From NCBI GenBank assembly GCA_039803925.1, contig JBDRZL010000008.1, positions 1 through 64,000 of the forward strand: DNA of 64,000 bases, written 5' to 3'. The DNA comes from a candidate division WOR-3 bacterium. Lineage in GTDB: Bacteria; Hydrothermota; Hydrothermia; Hydrothermales; JAJRUZ01. The translations under genes and the position numbers were made by a program. Numbering within the stretch: position 1 is the stretch's first letter; each line of letters opens with the position of its first letter. Under the pieces are notes generated by a model. The model was not told the origin of the DNA. It did not search any database and saw nothing but the letters and a program-made list of their open reading frames with translations. This document shows, in pieces, positions 35,353 through 44,852 of the stretch.

Positions 35353-35805
35353 TTAAATTTCCTCCATTTCACATAATTTAATTTTTTTTACTTCTTCCAC
35401 CGGTATTTTAATTAAATTTTTACCAATTACAATATAAAATAAATTTTCCTTAAAATCAAGTAGATGTCCCTTAAACTCACGATCTTTTGTTATTATTTTT
35501 ATTCTTTTACCTTTAGCCCATAAGTATTCTCTTTCAGATTTAAGTTCTCTATTTAGTCCTGGAGATGTGACTTCAATTTCAGGTTCTATATAAATACCTT
35601 CCACTTTAAGAATATTAATTAACCTTTCTGCCCATTTTTCAGTATCTTTAGCGGTGATACCGTTTTTTTTATCTATTGTTAAAACTATTCTAAATTTTCT
35701 ACCTGTACCTTTAACTTCTAAATCAAGGAGATATATATTTTCTTCCTCCAGTTCTTTTTCTAATATATTCATAAGGGCTTTTTTAATACTATCTGCATCA
35801 AACAT
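35353..35805 (-). CDS. rimP: Ribosome maturation factor RimP
   Basis: RimP is needed for maturation of the 30S subunit. The 150 residues show the two-domain plan: an N-terminal alpha/beta part with DLEVKGTGRKFRIVLTID (about 28-45) and EVTSPGLNREL (about 78-88, the family signature SPG), and a C-terminal SH3-like barrel with FKGHLLDFKENLFYIVI. It overlaps proS by eight bases and is immediately followed by nusA, the normal order. Confidence 0.93.
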   Translation of the reverse strand: MFDADSIKKALMNILEKELEEENIYLLDLEVKGTGRKFRIVLTIDKKNGITAKDTEKWAERLINILKVEGIYIEPEIEVTSPGLNRELKSEREYLWAKGKRIKIITKDREFKGHLLDFKENLFYIVIGKNLIKIPVEEVKKIKLCEMEEI

Positions 35806-37501
35806 TATTAAGTTCCTTTTTCTTTTTTTCTATAATTTCTTTTGTTTTTAAAGTAATATCTTTCAAATTTACCTCTATTTTTTCTTTACTTTCTCTTACG
35901 AAAATATCTATTAACCCTTTTTCAATATTTTTACCAAGTGTTATTCTGATCGGTACACCTATAAGATCAGCATCCTTGAATTTAATACCCGGAGTTTCTT
36001 CCCTATTATCTATTATATAATCTATTTTATTTTCTTTAAACTCTTTTTCAATCTTTTCAGTCAAATTTTTGTCTAAATTAAAATCAACAATATGAACCTC
36101 AAAAGGTGAAATAGTAATGGGAAGTGAAAGACCATTTTCATCCTTATAAAGATCAGCAGCAGATAATAGAATTCTTCCAATTCCTATACCATAACTTCCC
36201 ATAATTATTGGTTTTTTTGAACCATCTTTATCTGTAAAATATGCTCCCATTGTTTCAGAATACCTTGTACCAAGTTTAAAGATGTGGCCAACCTCTATTG
36301 CATTTTTAAAAATTAGTTCCTCAGAACAAAAATAACATAAGTCTCCTTCCTTAGCCTCTCTTATATCCCCGATTTCCATTATTTTGAAATCTTCTTTTGG
36401 CACTATTCCCTTTATATGATAATCTTCTTCACCAGCTCCAATTACTCCACCTTCAATCTCATAAGCATATTCATCAATAATAAGGGGTAAATTACAATTT
36501 AATGGTCCAACAAAACCAGCAGAAACACCGAGTATTTCTTTTACTTCCTCAGGTTCAACAATTCTGATCGGAGAGTTTAAAATTGAAGATAACTTTCCAA
36601 TGTGTAATTCATAGTCACCTCTAACAGCAGCAAGTATTGGTTTTTCTTCTTTCATTACAAGAATACTTTTTATTATACCTTCAAGGGGAATTGAAAGGAA
36701 TTCTGAAACTTCTTGAGCACTTTTTATCTTTGGTGTATAAACTTTTTCCTTTTTTTTATTACCTTTAAAACTTTTTATTTTAGGCTTTGATTTTGCCACT
36801 TCCTTATTTGCTTTATATCCGCATTTTGGACATATAACCAGTTTATCTTCTCCATAAAGACTTTCCACCATAAATTCACCTGATTCCTTACCACCCATAA
36901 TTCCGGAAGAAGCCTGAACAAAATGAAATTTTAAACCGCATTTTAAAAAAATTTTTTCATAGGCTTTTTTATGCTTTTCATAAGATTCGTCCAAACCCTC
37001 CCAAGTAGCATCAAAAGAGTAAGAATCTTTCATTGAAAATTCTCTGCATCTTAAAAGTCCTCCTCTTGGTCTTGGCTCATCTCTAAATTTTGTTTGAATC
37101 TGATACCATATCTGTGGCAAATCCCTGAAGGATTTTATTTCATTTTTTGCAAGATATGTAACTATTTCTTCATGAGTTGGAGATAGGGCAAATTCTGAAC
37201 CTTTTCTATCTTTTAATCTGAAAATATCATCACCAAAAGATTCCCATCTTCCTGATTCTTCCCATATAGATTTAGGTGATAAAGCAGGCATTAGCATTTC
37301 CTGGGCTCCGATACTATTCATTTCTTCTCTTACAATATTTTCAATTTTTTTTATACTTTTAAAACCTAAAGGCAAGAAAACAAAAACTCCTGCAGCAAGT
37401 TTTCTTACATATCCTGCCCTCAATAAAAGGGCATAAGCAGGATTATCTGCTTCTCTTGGTACTTCCCTTAGAGTAGGAATAAAAGATCTTTCAAATTTCA
37501 T
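35798..37501 (-). CDS. proS: Prolyl-tRNA synthetase (bacterial type with editing domain)
   Basis: ProRS charges tRNA-Pro. The 567 residues carry the class II motifs (motif 2 FRDEPRPRGGLLRCREFSMKDSY near 139-161 as blocks; motif 3 GSYGIGIGRILLSA near 437-450). An inserted YbaK-like editing domain (about 225-390, with IIKSILVM) removes mis-acylated alanine. This is the bacterial, not the archaeal/eukaryotic, architecture. A cysteine pair CPKCG at about 224-228 opens the insert. Sitting inside the joined dcw and nusA cluster is unusual for proS, although rseP-proS-nusA neighbours are known in other phyla. Confidence 0.95.
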   Translation of the reverse strand: MKFERSFIPTLREVPREADNPAYALLLRAGYVRKLAAGVFVFLPLGFKSIKKIENIVREEMNSIGAQEMLMPALSPKSIWEESGRWESFGDDIFRLKDRKGSEFALSPTHEEIVTYLAKNEIKSFRDLPQIWYQIQTKFRDEPRPRGGLLRCREFSMKDSYSFDATWEGLDESYEKHKKAYEKIFLKCGLKFHFVQASSGIMGGKESGEFMVESLYGEDKLVICPKCGYKANKEVAKSKPKIKSFKGNKKKEKVYTPKIKSAQEVSEFLSIPLEGIIKSILVMKEEKPILAAVRGDYELHIGKLSSILNSPIRIVEPEEVKEILGVSAGFVGPLNCNLPLIIDEYAYEIEGGVIGAGEEDYHIKGIVPKEDFKIMEIGDIREAKEGDLCYFCSEELIFKNAIEVGHIFKLGTRYSETMGAYFTDKDGSKKPIIMGSYGIGIGRILLSAADLYKDENGLSLPITISPFEVHIVDFNLDKNLTEKIEKEFKENKIDYIIDNREETPGIKFKDADLIGVPIRITLGKNIEKGLIDIFVRESKEKIEVNLKDITLKTKEIIEKKKKELNNV

Positions 37502-37518
37502 ACTGTAATTATAAGAAA

Positions 37519-38712
37519 TTATTTTTTAAAAAGTGAAACATAAAAATTTCCTATTTTTTCCCAGTCGTAATTCTGTGCTAAGTTTATTCCCTCCCTTATA
37601 AATTTTTCTCTTAAATTTTCATCTTCAATTATTGTTATAATAGCTTTTTTAAGAGACTCAACATCTCCTGGTGGAACAATTAACCCATTTACACCATTTT
37701 CTATTACATCTCTTATTCCACCTACATCACTTGCTATAACAGGAACACCTGCACCCATTGCTTCTAATATAACTGTTGGAAGTCCTTCTGTATCACCTTC
37801 CTCTGTAATAATTGAGGGAACTACAAGAAGATCAGATTCATTTAAAATTTTCGGAATTCTCTCCCTTTCAACCCAGCCTAAGAAATTTACATAATTTTCT
37901 AAATTTAGTTCTTTTACCAATTTTTTTAACTCTATTTCTAAGGGACCTGTTCCTCCAAGATTTAGTATTACATCTTTATAAATATTTATTACTTTTTGTA
38001 ATGCATAAAGGAGATATTTAATTCCCTTTTTTTCAACAAATCTTCCTAAAAAAAGAATTTTGAATTTTTCTTTTTTAATTTTTTTATCTTTAACAAAAGA
38101 AATTTTCATACCCATGGGTTTTACAAAAATTTTTTCTTTTTCTGAAGGACTCTTTTTATTTAAAATTTTTAAAATTTTTTCTTTTAATATGTTACTTACA
38201 CAAATTATATAATCAGAGTTATTGTAAATAAATTCTGTTAAAATTTTTCTAAAAGGGAGTTTTTCTATTGTATAAACATCAATGGCATGTGCAGTTGTTA
38301 TATGCTTAATTTTAAGAAACTTTTTGAAAAAAGAACCTATTAAACCACTCGGAATTATCCAATGAGAATGAATGATATTTATTTTTAATTTTTTTATTAA
38401 TCTGTAGGTAAAATAAAAGTAGGAGATAAAAAAAAAGGGAACCTGCAATTTTGCAAGAAAGCTTTTTTTGATATTTCTCATAATTCCACCCTCATAACAT
38501 AATTTCTGTAAATTTAAAGGGAAAAAATAAGGAAATCTATAAACTTTCACACCATCTAACTCTTCAAAAAACTTTGAATTTTTATGATGAGGTGCTAAAA
38601 CTATAACTTCAAATCCTTTATTTTTTATTTCTTTTGATAATTCAAGTACAAATGAAGGTGTAGTATCATTTTTGTACCTTGGAAAAGTTGTTGTTAAAAC
38701 AAGAACTTTCAT
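37519..38712 (-). CDS. Glycosyltransferase family 4 protein
   Basis: The 397-residue protein has the GT-B fold of GT4 enzymes: an N-terminal acceptor domain starting MKVLVLTTTFPRYKNDTTPS, a HSHWIIPSGLIG block near 115-126, and a donor domain with FLGRFVEKKGIKYLLYAL (about 222-239) and EEGDTEGLPTVILEAMGAGVPVIA blocks, where the E-x7-E signature lies. GT4 enzymes build lipopolysaccharide, capsule or glycolipids with retained anomeric configuration. Its position between ftsZ and proS suggests an envelope role, but the acceptor is not known. Confidence 0.9.
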   Translation of the reverse strand: MKVLVLTTTFPRYKNDTTPSFVLELSKEIKNKGFEVIVLAPHHKNSKFFEELDGVKVYRFPYFFPLNLQKLCYEGGIMRNIKKSFLAKLQVPFFFISYFYFTYRLIKKLKINIIHSHWIIPSGLIGSFFKKFLKIKHITTAHAIDVYTIEKLPFRKILTEFIYNNSDYIICVSNILKEKILKILNKKSPSEKEKIFVKPMGMKISFVKDKKIKKEKFKILFLGRFVEKKGIKYLLYALQKVINIYKDVILNLGGTGPLEIELKKLVKELNLENYVNFLGWVERERIPKILNESDLLVVPSIITEEGDTEGLPTVILEAMGAGVPVIASDVGGIRDVIENGVNGLIVPPGDVESLKKAIITIIEDENLREKFIREGINLAQNYDWEKIGNFYVSLFKK

Positions 38713-38723
38713 TAATTTAATTA

Positions 38724-39860
38724 TTAAATTTCTTCAGTTTCCTCCTTTTTTTCTCTATCAAAATAATAAATTTTTTCTTTATTTAAAGAAGGTCCCCTCC
38801 TTCTAAGGATTGCAGGTTCTTCATCATTTCCATTTTCATCAAATTTTGTGAAATTCAAGTCCTTAAAAGGATGAAAATTAGGTTCTCTTTTTTCTGAAGT
38901 ATCTGAAATTCCCGAAGCAATTAATGTAATTTCTATCTTACCCTCCATTTCCTCACTGTAGTCAAGACCTGTTATGATTTCTGTGTTCTCTGAATCTACT
39001 TCATTCATTACAAAGTCCATAACTTCATTAATTTCTCTTATGGTTAAATCGTTTCCTCCAACTATATTTAAAAGAACTCCCTTTGCGTGTTTAACTCCTT
39101 CTGTATCAATGAGAGGAGAAAAGATTGCCTCTCTTGCAGCATTTTTAGCTCTGTTTTCTCCTTCAGCAATCCCAATTCCCATGACAGCTTTACCTCCATA
39201 TTTTAAAACAGTTTTTATATCAGCAAAGTCAACATTTACATACTGGGGTTTCTGAATAACATTAACTATTCCTTTAACAGCTTGAAAAAGGACTTCGTCA
39301 ACCTTTTTAAAGGCTTCTTTCAAAGGCAGGTTTTCGTTTCCATTTTTTAATAATCTCTCATTTGGGATTACAATATAGGAATTAACATAATTTTTAAGTT
39401 CATTTAAAGCTTGTAGAGCTTTTCTTTGTCTTAATGGTCCTTCCATCAAAAAGGGTAGAGTAACAACCGCCGTAGTGAGAACATTGAGTTCTTCTTTACA
39501 GAGTTTAGCTATTACAGGGATTCCTCCGCTACCTGTTCCTCCTCCAAGACCTGCTGCAAGGAATATCATATCTGCATCCTTAAGTATGTTTCTGATTTCT
39601 TCAATGGATTCTTCTGCTGCTTTTTTTCCTATCTCAGGATCACCACCAGCTCCTTGTCCTTTGGTTATATTTTTTCCCAGTTGAATTTTTATATTTACAG
39701 GTATTCTATTTAAAGCCTGGACATCTGTATTTGCAACTATAAGTTCCACATTTTCAACTCCTTTTTCTGTCATATATCTCACAGCATTGGATCCACCGCC
39801 ACCTATACCTAAAACTTTTATTCTTATTGGCTTTATTGAGCTTTCATTTAATTTTATCAT
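38724..39860 (-). CDS. ftsZ: Cell division protein FtsZ
   Basis: FtsZ polymerises with GTP into the division ring. The 378 residues show VLGIGGGGSNAV (about 16-27), the tubulin signature GGGTGSG (about 104-110) and the T7-loop region NVDFADIKTVL (about 204-214). The C-terminal linker is short, and the end, with ILRRRGPS, may be the peptide that binds FtsA. A longer frame starts at 39902, but AAGGAG nine bases before the ATG at 39860 and the family start IKLNES favour the shorter form. A T-arm-like hairpin lies 20 nt before that ATG. Confidence 0.96.
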   Translation of the reverse strand: MIKLNESSIKPIRIKVLGIGGGGSNAVRYMTEKGVENVELIVANTDVQALNRIPVNIKIQLGKNITKGQGAGGDPEIGKKAAEESIEEIRNILKDADMIFLAAGLGGGTGSGGIPVIAKLCKEELNVLTTAVVTLPFLMEGPLRQRKALQALNELKNYVNSYIVIPNERLLKNGNENLPLKEAFKKVDEVLFQAVKGIVNVIQKPQYVNVDFADIKTVLKYGGKAVMGIGIAEGENRAKNAAREAIFSPLIDTEGVKHAKGVLLNIVGGNDLTIREINEVMDFVMNEVDSENTEIITGLDYSEEMEGKIEITLIASGISDTSEKREPNFHPFKDLNFTKFDENGNDEEPAILRRRGPSLNKEKIYYFDREKKEETEEI

Positions 39861-39880
39861 TCCGTGCTCCTTTTTTTTAA

Positions 39881-39897
39881 AAGGGATTAGAACCCTT
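39881..39897 (-). promoter_or_regulatory. T-arm-like leader hairpin before ftsZ
   Basis: On the minus strand AAGGG-TTCTAAT-CCCTT forms the longest stem of the set, five pairs. The loop is TTCTAAT, with T instead of purine at position 4. It starts right at the ftsA stop and ends 20 nt before the ftsZ ATG. Unlike the other members, a Shine-Dalgarno sequence follows it. Confidence 0.55.
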
Positions 39898-39898
39898 A

Positions 39899-41146
39899 TC
39901 AAAAGTTTTCAAAAAAGTACTTTATATTCCTGAAAATTTGTGAAATTGAAAATCCCTTTTTTATTTTTCTTGAAAGCGAACTATAACCAGATGTTCTTAA
40001 AATGTAGCCAATTTTCAAGGCACCGAGAGCTGCTGTATATGAAGGGTCCGTTATTATATCAGTTGAAAGTCCTCTAAAATTTTTTGGTTTACCAACAATG
40101 CAGGGAACATTGAAAAAATTCTCTGCAACTTCAGTTATCCCTTTTAATTTTGCAATTCCACCTACAAGCACAATTCCTGCTGGTAATTTTTCTATTTCAA
40201 TTACTTTTTCAACATACCATTTTACCCTTTCAAATATTTCTTCAATTCTTGCAAATATTGTTTCTTTAACAAATGAAATCTTAATTTTCTTGGAAGGTCT
40301 TTCTCCAATTCCTTCAACTTCTATTTCCATGTTATTATCTTTTTCCTCATATACGTTACTGAAAAGTTCAAGTAATTCTTTTGCCTTTTTACTTGTTATT
40401 CGTAAAATTTTTATAAGGTCATTGATAATGTATTTACCACCTATTGGAAAAGAGTCAGCATAAATTAAAGAACCCTTATTCCATACTGCAATATCCACAG
40501 TTCCCATTCCAATATCCATCAAAAAGACACCTTGATTTATTTCCTCTTCTTCAAGAACAGCATAGGAAGAAGCAATTGGTGAAAAAACAAAATTTTCTAT
40601 TTCAAAATTTGATTTCCATGCCACCTTTCTTAATGTATCAAGTATATTTTTCTTTGCTTTTAAAATAAATGTTTCTACCTCAAGTTTTGTTCCCATCATT
40701 CCTACTGGTTCTTTTATACCCTTCTGGTCATCAATAGTATATTCATTAGGATGAACATAAATAATTGATTTTTCCGAAGTATTTGATCTTTGAACTGCTG
40801 TATTTATTACCCTTATTCTATCACTTTCGTCAATTTCCCCATCAGGATCTTTGACAGGGACAAATCCCTTTACAATTTCACTTTCAATATAGCTTCCGTT
40901 TATAGTTAAAATTATTTTTGTTCTCTTTTTTGGAACATCACCTTTTAATCTAAAAGCCTGTTCAACTGCTTCTCTTAATGAGTTTGAAACTTTTTCAATA
41001 TTCTGAATCACACCTGATTCAATTCCCCGAGAATCTATTTTGGGTGAATAACCCTCTATTTTTATACTTCCATTTTCAGGGATTCCAAATACAGAGATAA
41101 CCTTTGAAGTCCCTAAATCAACACTAACAATTCTCTTTCCCTCCAT
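39899..41146 (-). CDS. ftsA: Cell division protein FtsA
   Basis: FtsA is the actin-like protein that anchors FtsZ to the membrane and recruits later division proteins. The 415 residues have the phosphate-1 block SVDLGTSKVISVFG (about 8-21), the 1C (SHS2) insertion, the phosphate-2 block LMDIGMGTVDIAVW (about 212-225) and GIVLVGGIAKLKGI (about 322-335). The C-terminal KGFSISQIFRNIKYFFENF is an amphipathic membrane-targeting helix. The ATG follows the ftsQ stop directly, with a GGAGG site inside the end of ftsQ. Confidence 0.95.
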   Translation of the reverse strand: MEGKRIVSVDLGTSKVISVFGIPENGSIKIEGYSPKIDSRGIESGVIQNIEKVSNSLREAVEQAFRLKGDVPKKRTKIILTINGSYIESEIVKGFVPVKDPDGEIDESDRIRVINTAVQRSNTSEKSIIYVHPNEYTIDDQKGIKEPVGMMGTKLEVETFILKAKKNILDTLRKVAWKSNFEIENFVFSPIASSYAVLEEEEINQGVFLMDIGMGTVDIAVWNKGSLIYADSFPIGGKYIINDLIKILRITSKKAKELLELFSNVYEEKDNNMEIEVEGIGERPSKKIKISFVKETIFARIEEIFERVKWYVEKVIEIEKLPAGIVLVGGIAKLKGITEVAENFFNVPCIVGKPKNFRGLSTDIITDPSYTAALGALKIGYILRTSGYSSLSRKIKKGFSISQIFRNIKYFFENF

Positions 41147-41614
41147 TTATTTGCCTCCTTCTAAAAAAGATAAAATTTCAAGGTTTAAGGAATCTTTAAA
41201 TTCCTTTAAATTTTTTAAATAATTGATTTTTTTATCAAATCTTCCAAGACCGAATCGAATGATTTTTTTATCTTTGGTATAAATTGTAAGGCTTGAAGGA
41301 TCCACATACTCTATCTTTCTATAAAATGGAGGATCCATCTCTTTTATTTTTTTTAAAAGTTCTGAAGAAGGATAAAGGAAAGAGTTAAATTTAAGACTAT
41401 CTGGTTCCATTTTTACATTTAAATTTAAAATTTGTGGTAATGAATCTATAATTTCTTTATCCTTCATCTTTAAAAGAAATCCAGTAGATGTTAAAAAGCT
41501 TTCTCTTCCATAACTTGCGATTATTTCTCCATAATAGTTTGGATTAACTTTATTTGCTTTTTTAAATCCAAATAAAAATAAAAGGAGAATGAAAAATTTC
41601 CTTTTACCTCTCAT
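41147..41614 (-). CDS. ftsQ: Short FtsQ/DivIB-like division protein without POTRA
   Basis: The 155-residue protein lies exactly where ftsQ belongs, between murB and ftsA. It has a basic N-terminus and one hydrophobic segment (about 6-18). The rest resembles only the beta domain of FtsQ: GFLLKMKDKEIIDSLPQI (about 45-62) and KIIRFGLGRFDKKINYLKNL (about 117-136). The POTRA domain of roughly 70 residues that normally follows the membrane helix is not there. The family assignment rests mainly on position and these two blocks. Confidence 0.65.
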   Translation of the reverse strand: MRGKRKFFILLLFLFGFKKANKVNPNYYGEIIASYGRESFLTSTGFLLKMKDKEIIDSLPQILNLNVKMEPDSLKFNSFLYPSSELLKKIKEMDPPFYRKIEYVDPSSLTIYTKDKKIIRFGLGRFDKKINYLKNLKEFKDSLNLEILSFLEGGK

Positions 41615-42491
41615 TTAAAATTTCCTCTGCATATATAAGTTCTCTTTTTAGTTTTATTCCAAATTTTTCGTAAACTTTTTCCTGCACAATTTTTATAATT
41701 TCCTTTATATCGGAAGATTTAGCATTGTTTACATTTATGATAAAGTTGGCATGTTTTCTTGAAACTTCAGCACCTCCAATTCTTAAACCCTTTAAACCTG
41801 CAAGCTCAATCAATTTTCCAGCAGGTTGCTCTTTTGATGGATTCTTGAAAACACATCCTGCTGAAGGATATTCAAGAGGTTGAGTTTCCCTCTTTTTATT
41901 TAAAATTGATATAATTTCTTCTTTTATTACTTTTTTATCTTTTTTTTCCAGTTTGAAATAGGCACTTATTATAATTCCCTTTGTATAACCTTTCCTGTAA
42001 GAAAATTCAATTTCTTCCCTTTTTAATTTTTTTAAGAATCCATTTTCATAAACAAATACTTCTTTTAAATATTGTGATATTTCTTTTCCCATGCTTCCCA
42101 AGTTCATATAAATTGCTCCTCCGACAGTAGCAGGTATTCCTGCGATAAATTCAAGTCCACCTAATCCCTTTTCCGATAGACTTTTGATCAGTTCTGAAAA
42201 CTTAACCCCTGCATCAGCAATTACTCCGTCATCAGTGTATATAAATTCTTTTAAACTGGAAGTTGAAATAACAAGGACATCGAAAACACCGTCAGGTAGT
42301 AGAATATTTGAGCCTCCTCCAATAAAGAGAGTTTTTAATCCTCTTTTTTCAGCAAATTCAAGGGCATCAAAAATTTCATCTATATTGCGCGGTTCAGCAT
42401 AAAAAGAAGCTGTTGAGCTAATCCTTAAAGTATTTTTGTTTTTTAAATTTATATTTCTTTTTATAAATTTTTTATTAGTTAATACTATCAT
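41604..42491 (-). CDS. murB: UDP-N-acetylenolpyruvoylglucosamine reductase
   Basis: MurB reduces the enolpyruvyl group to make UDP-MurNAc, using FAD and NADPH. The 295 residues include the FAD-binding FIGGGSNILLPDG (about 57-69), the GIPATVGGAIYMNLGSMG block (about 117-134), and the catalytic region SYRKGYT and YPSAGCVFKNP (about 225-235) with a serine/cysteine region of the type II family. A start at 42530 is possible, but the ATG at 42491 has a strong GGAGGAGAT site seven bases upstream. It overlaps murC by 17 bases. Confidence 0.94.
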   Translation of the reverse strand: MIVLTNKKFIKRNINLKNKNTLRISSTASFYAEPRNIDEIFDALEFAEKRGLKTLFIGGGSNILLPDGVFDVLVISTSSLKEFIYTDDGVIADAGVKFSELIKSLSEKGLGGLEFIAGIPATVGGAIYMNLGSMGKEISQYLKEVFVYENGFLKKLKREEIEFSYRKGYTKGIIISAYFKLEKKDKKVIKEEIISILNKKRETQPLEYPSAGCVFKNPSKEQPAGKLIELAGLKGLRIGGAEVSRKHANFIINVNNAKSSDIKEIIKIVQEKVYEKFGIKLKRELIYAEEILNER

Positions 42492-43845
42492 ATATCTCCT
42501 CCACGATTTTGTAAACATTGCCTGCACCAACAGAACATATAAGATCCCCTTCTTTCACTATATTTAAAATTTTTTCTTTCAGATTCTTTTCTCCATCATA
42601 AACAGAATTTGAATATTTTTTGAGTTCCCTAAGTATGAGTTTATGAGTTACTCCTTTTATTTTCTTTTCACCTGCAGTATAAATTGGTAAAACTATTACA
42701 ATATCTGCAAGACTTAAACTTTCCGCAATTTCCTTCCATAATATTTTTGTTCTTGTGTATCTATGTGGTTGAAAGACTACAAGGATTCTTCCATTTTTCC
42801 AAAAGTTTTTTGCTGTCCTTAAAAATTCTTTTATTTCTGTTGGATGATGTGCATAATCGTCTATAAGACCAATTCCCTTTTTTATACCTTTAAATTCAAA
42901 TCTCCTTTTTACACCTTTAAATTCCATTAAAGTTTTTTTTGTTATGTAAAAAGGAATTTTAAGTAAGTAGGAAACACCAATTGCTGCAAGAGAGTTCAAA
43001 ATGTTGTGCATTCCAGGTATATTAAGCTCAAATTTTCCAATATTTTCTCCTTTTACTTTTACTTCAAATTCACTTCTCGTTTCCTTTAAATTTATGTTGT
43101 AAGCATAGATATCATTAAATTTTTTAAAACCATAACTTATTTTTTTTCTTTCTACTCCCTCTGCAATTTTTCTTAAGTTTTTGTCATCACCACAATAAAC
43201 TATACCACCATAAAAGGGGACTTTTAACATAAATTCTTTAAAGGCTTCCTTTAAGGCTTTCATTGTTTTATAGGTATCAAGATGTTCCTTATCAATATTT
43301 GTTATCACTCCTATACTTGGAAAGAGATGAAGAAATGATCTGTCCGATTCATCTGCTTCTGTTACAAGAAATTGTCCCCATCCAAATATTCCACCTGTAT
43401 CCATACCTCTTATTATTCCACCAACAATTGTTGTTGGTTCAAGACCTGCATTTTTAAGTAGATTAGAGATCATTGTTGTTGTAGTTGATTTTCCATGTGC
43501 TCCTGTTATACATATTGAGAATTTGATTTTTGTGAGTTCAGCAAGCATCTCTGCTCTTCTTATTACTGGAATTCCTCTTTTTTTAGCTTCTTTAATTTCA
43601 ATATTATCCATAGAAATTGCACTGGAATAAACAACGAGATCCTGATCCTTTATATTTTCCTTACTGTGTTTGTAAAATACTTTTATTCCGAGAACTTCAA
43701 GTCTCTTTGTAGTTTCACTTTTTCTTATATCACTTCCTGTTATTTCAAAACCCATATGTTTTAAAATTTCAGCCATCCCTGACATCCCTGAGCCACCTAT
43801 TCCAACGAAATGGATCTTTTTTATTCCTGTATAGACGAATAACAT
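42475..43845 (-). CDS. murC: UDP-N-acetylmuramate--L-alanine ligase
   Basis: MurC adds the first amino acid, L-alanine, to UDP-MurNAc. The 456 residues begin with the Rossmann block IHFVGIGGSGMSGMAEIL (about 11-28), then the ATP-binding GAHGKSTTTTMI (about 114-125) and the C-terminal ligase domain with DDYAHHPTEI (about 328-337). The ATG at 43845 overlaps murG by 25 bases and has a GGGAG site upstream. The ddl gene often found between murC/B and ftsQ is absent. Confidence 0.95.
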   Translation of the reverse strand: MLFVYTGIKKIHFVGIGGSGMSGMAEILKHMGFEITGSDIRKSETTKRLEVLGIKVFYKHSKENIKDQDLVVYSSAISMDNIEIKEAKKRGIPVIRRAEMLAELTKIKFSICITGAHGKSTTTTMISNLLKNAGLEPTTIVGGIIRGMDTGGIFGWGQFLVTEADESDRSFLHLFPSIGVITNIDKEHLDTYKTMKALKEAFKEFMLKVPFYGGIVYCGDDKNLRKIAEGVERKKISYGFKKFNDIYAYNINLKETRSEFEVKVKGENIGKFELNIPGMHNILNSLAAIGVSYLLKIPFYITKKTLMEFKGVKRRFEFKGIKKGIGLIDDYAHHPTEIKEFLRTAKNFWKNGRILVVFQPHRYTRTKILWKEIAESLSLADIVIVLPIYTAGEKKIKGVTHKLILRELKKYSNSVYDGEKNLKEKILNIVKEGDLICSVGAGNVYKIVEEIYDSIN

Positions 43846-44852
43846 GACTTTATCTCCCTTTTTAAAATTTTTCTCCAGTCAGGTAATTCTTTAAAGTTTT
43901 CTTTTTCTTTAAAAATTTCATCTATTTCCTTTTTTAAAATAAAAGGATCCATTTTTTCTTCAATAAGGATTTTAAATGTTCCATATCTTTTAGCAAAAAG
44001 GGCATTGTAATACTGGTGATTATCTACAGCATAGGGGAATGGAATAAAAATTGCTTTCTTCTTTATTTTTAAAATTTCAAAAACTGCTCCAGCCCCTGAT
44101 CTTGATACTACAACATCACAGGCAGAATAAAAGTTTTCCATGTCATTTCTAAAAGGAAAAAGATAAAAATTTTCTCTTTTTAATTTTTCTTTATATTCTT
44201 CGTAAAATTTACCAGCAAGAGTGAGTATAGTGTCCGCTGTGATTTCAGAATATTTGTAAGATAATTCAATAAGTTTTTTAGCACCTTGACTCCCTCCTAA
44301 AAAGAGTATGGTTCTTTTATCAAGGGGAATATTAAGTATCCTTCTTGCTTTTTCCCTTGGTATTAATTTTAAATTTCTAACGGGATTAGAAAGTAAAATA
44401 CATTTTTTTCTTAAGAATTTTTCTGTTTCTTTAAAACTCACAAAAATTTTTTTAGAAAATTTACTGAAAATTTTTGTAACAACCCCGGGTATTGAATTCT
44501 GTTCAAAAACAAATATTTTTTTTCTCATAATAAGTGAAGGGATAAAAAAAGGAAAGGAAGCATAACTTCCGAAAATAAATATCATATGAGGGTTAATTTT
44601 CAAAGTGAACAAAAAACTCTGAAAAGTTCCCTTTAAAATCTTAAAAATGTTTAAAAAAATTTTTTTAAAGTTTTGACCTTTAAAAGGTGCTGAATCAAAT
44701 TTAAAATCATAATTTATATTAAAATCTATATTATCCTTCAAGGAAACTAATAAATAAGTTTTGAAATTTAAACTTTCAAGGAATTTTTTTACTTCCAGTG
44801 CAGGAAAAATGTGACCACCGGTTCCACCTGTTATTATGAATACCTTGACCAT
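43821..44852 (-). CDS. murG: UDP-GlcNAc--lipid I GlcNAc transferase MurG
   Basis: MurG forms lipid II from lipid I at the inner face of the membrane. The 343 residues show the N-terminal TGGTGGHIFPALEV (about 8-21), FEQNSIPGVVTKIFS (about 118-132), FLGGSQGAKK (about 184-193), SRSGAGAVFEI (about 247-257) and FPYAVDNHQYYNA (about 271-283), which are the GT28 donor and acceptor motifs. It overlaps ftsW and murC. Confidence 0.95.
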   Translation of the reverse strand: MVKVFIITGGTGGHIFPALEVKKFLESLNFKTYLLVSLKDNIDFNINYDFKFDSAPFKGQNFKKIFLNIFKILKGTFQSFLFTLKINPHMIFIFGSYASFPFFIPSLIMRKKIFVFEQNSIPGVVTKIFSKFSKKIFVSFKETEKFLRKKCILLSNPVRNLKLIPREKARRILNIPLDKRTILFLGGSQGAKKLIELSYKYSEITADTILTLAGKFYEEYKEKLKRENFYLFPFRNDMENFYSACDVVVSRSGAGAVFEILKIKKKAIFIPFPYAVDNHQYYNALFAKRYGTFKILIEEKMDPFILKKEIDEIFKEKENFKELPDWRKILKREIKSCYSSIQE

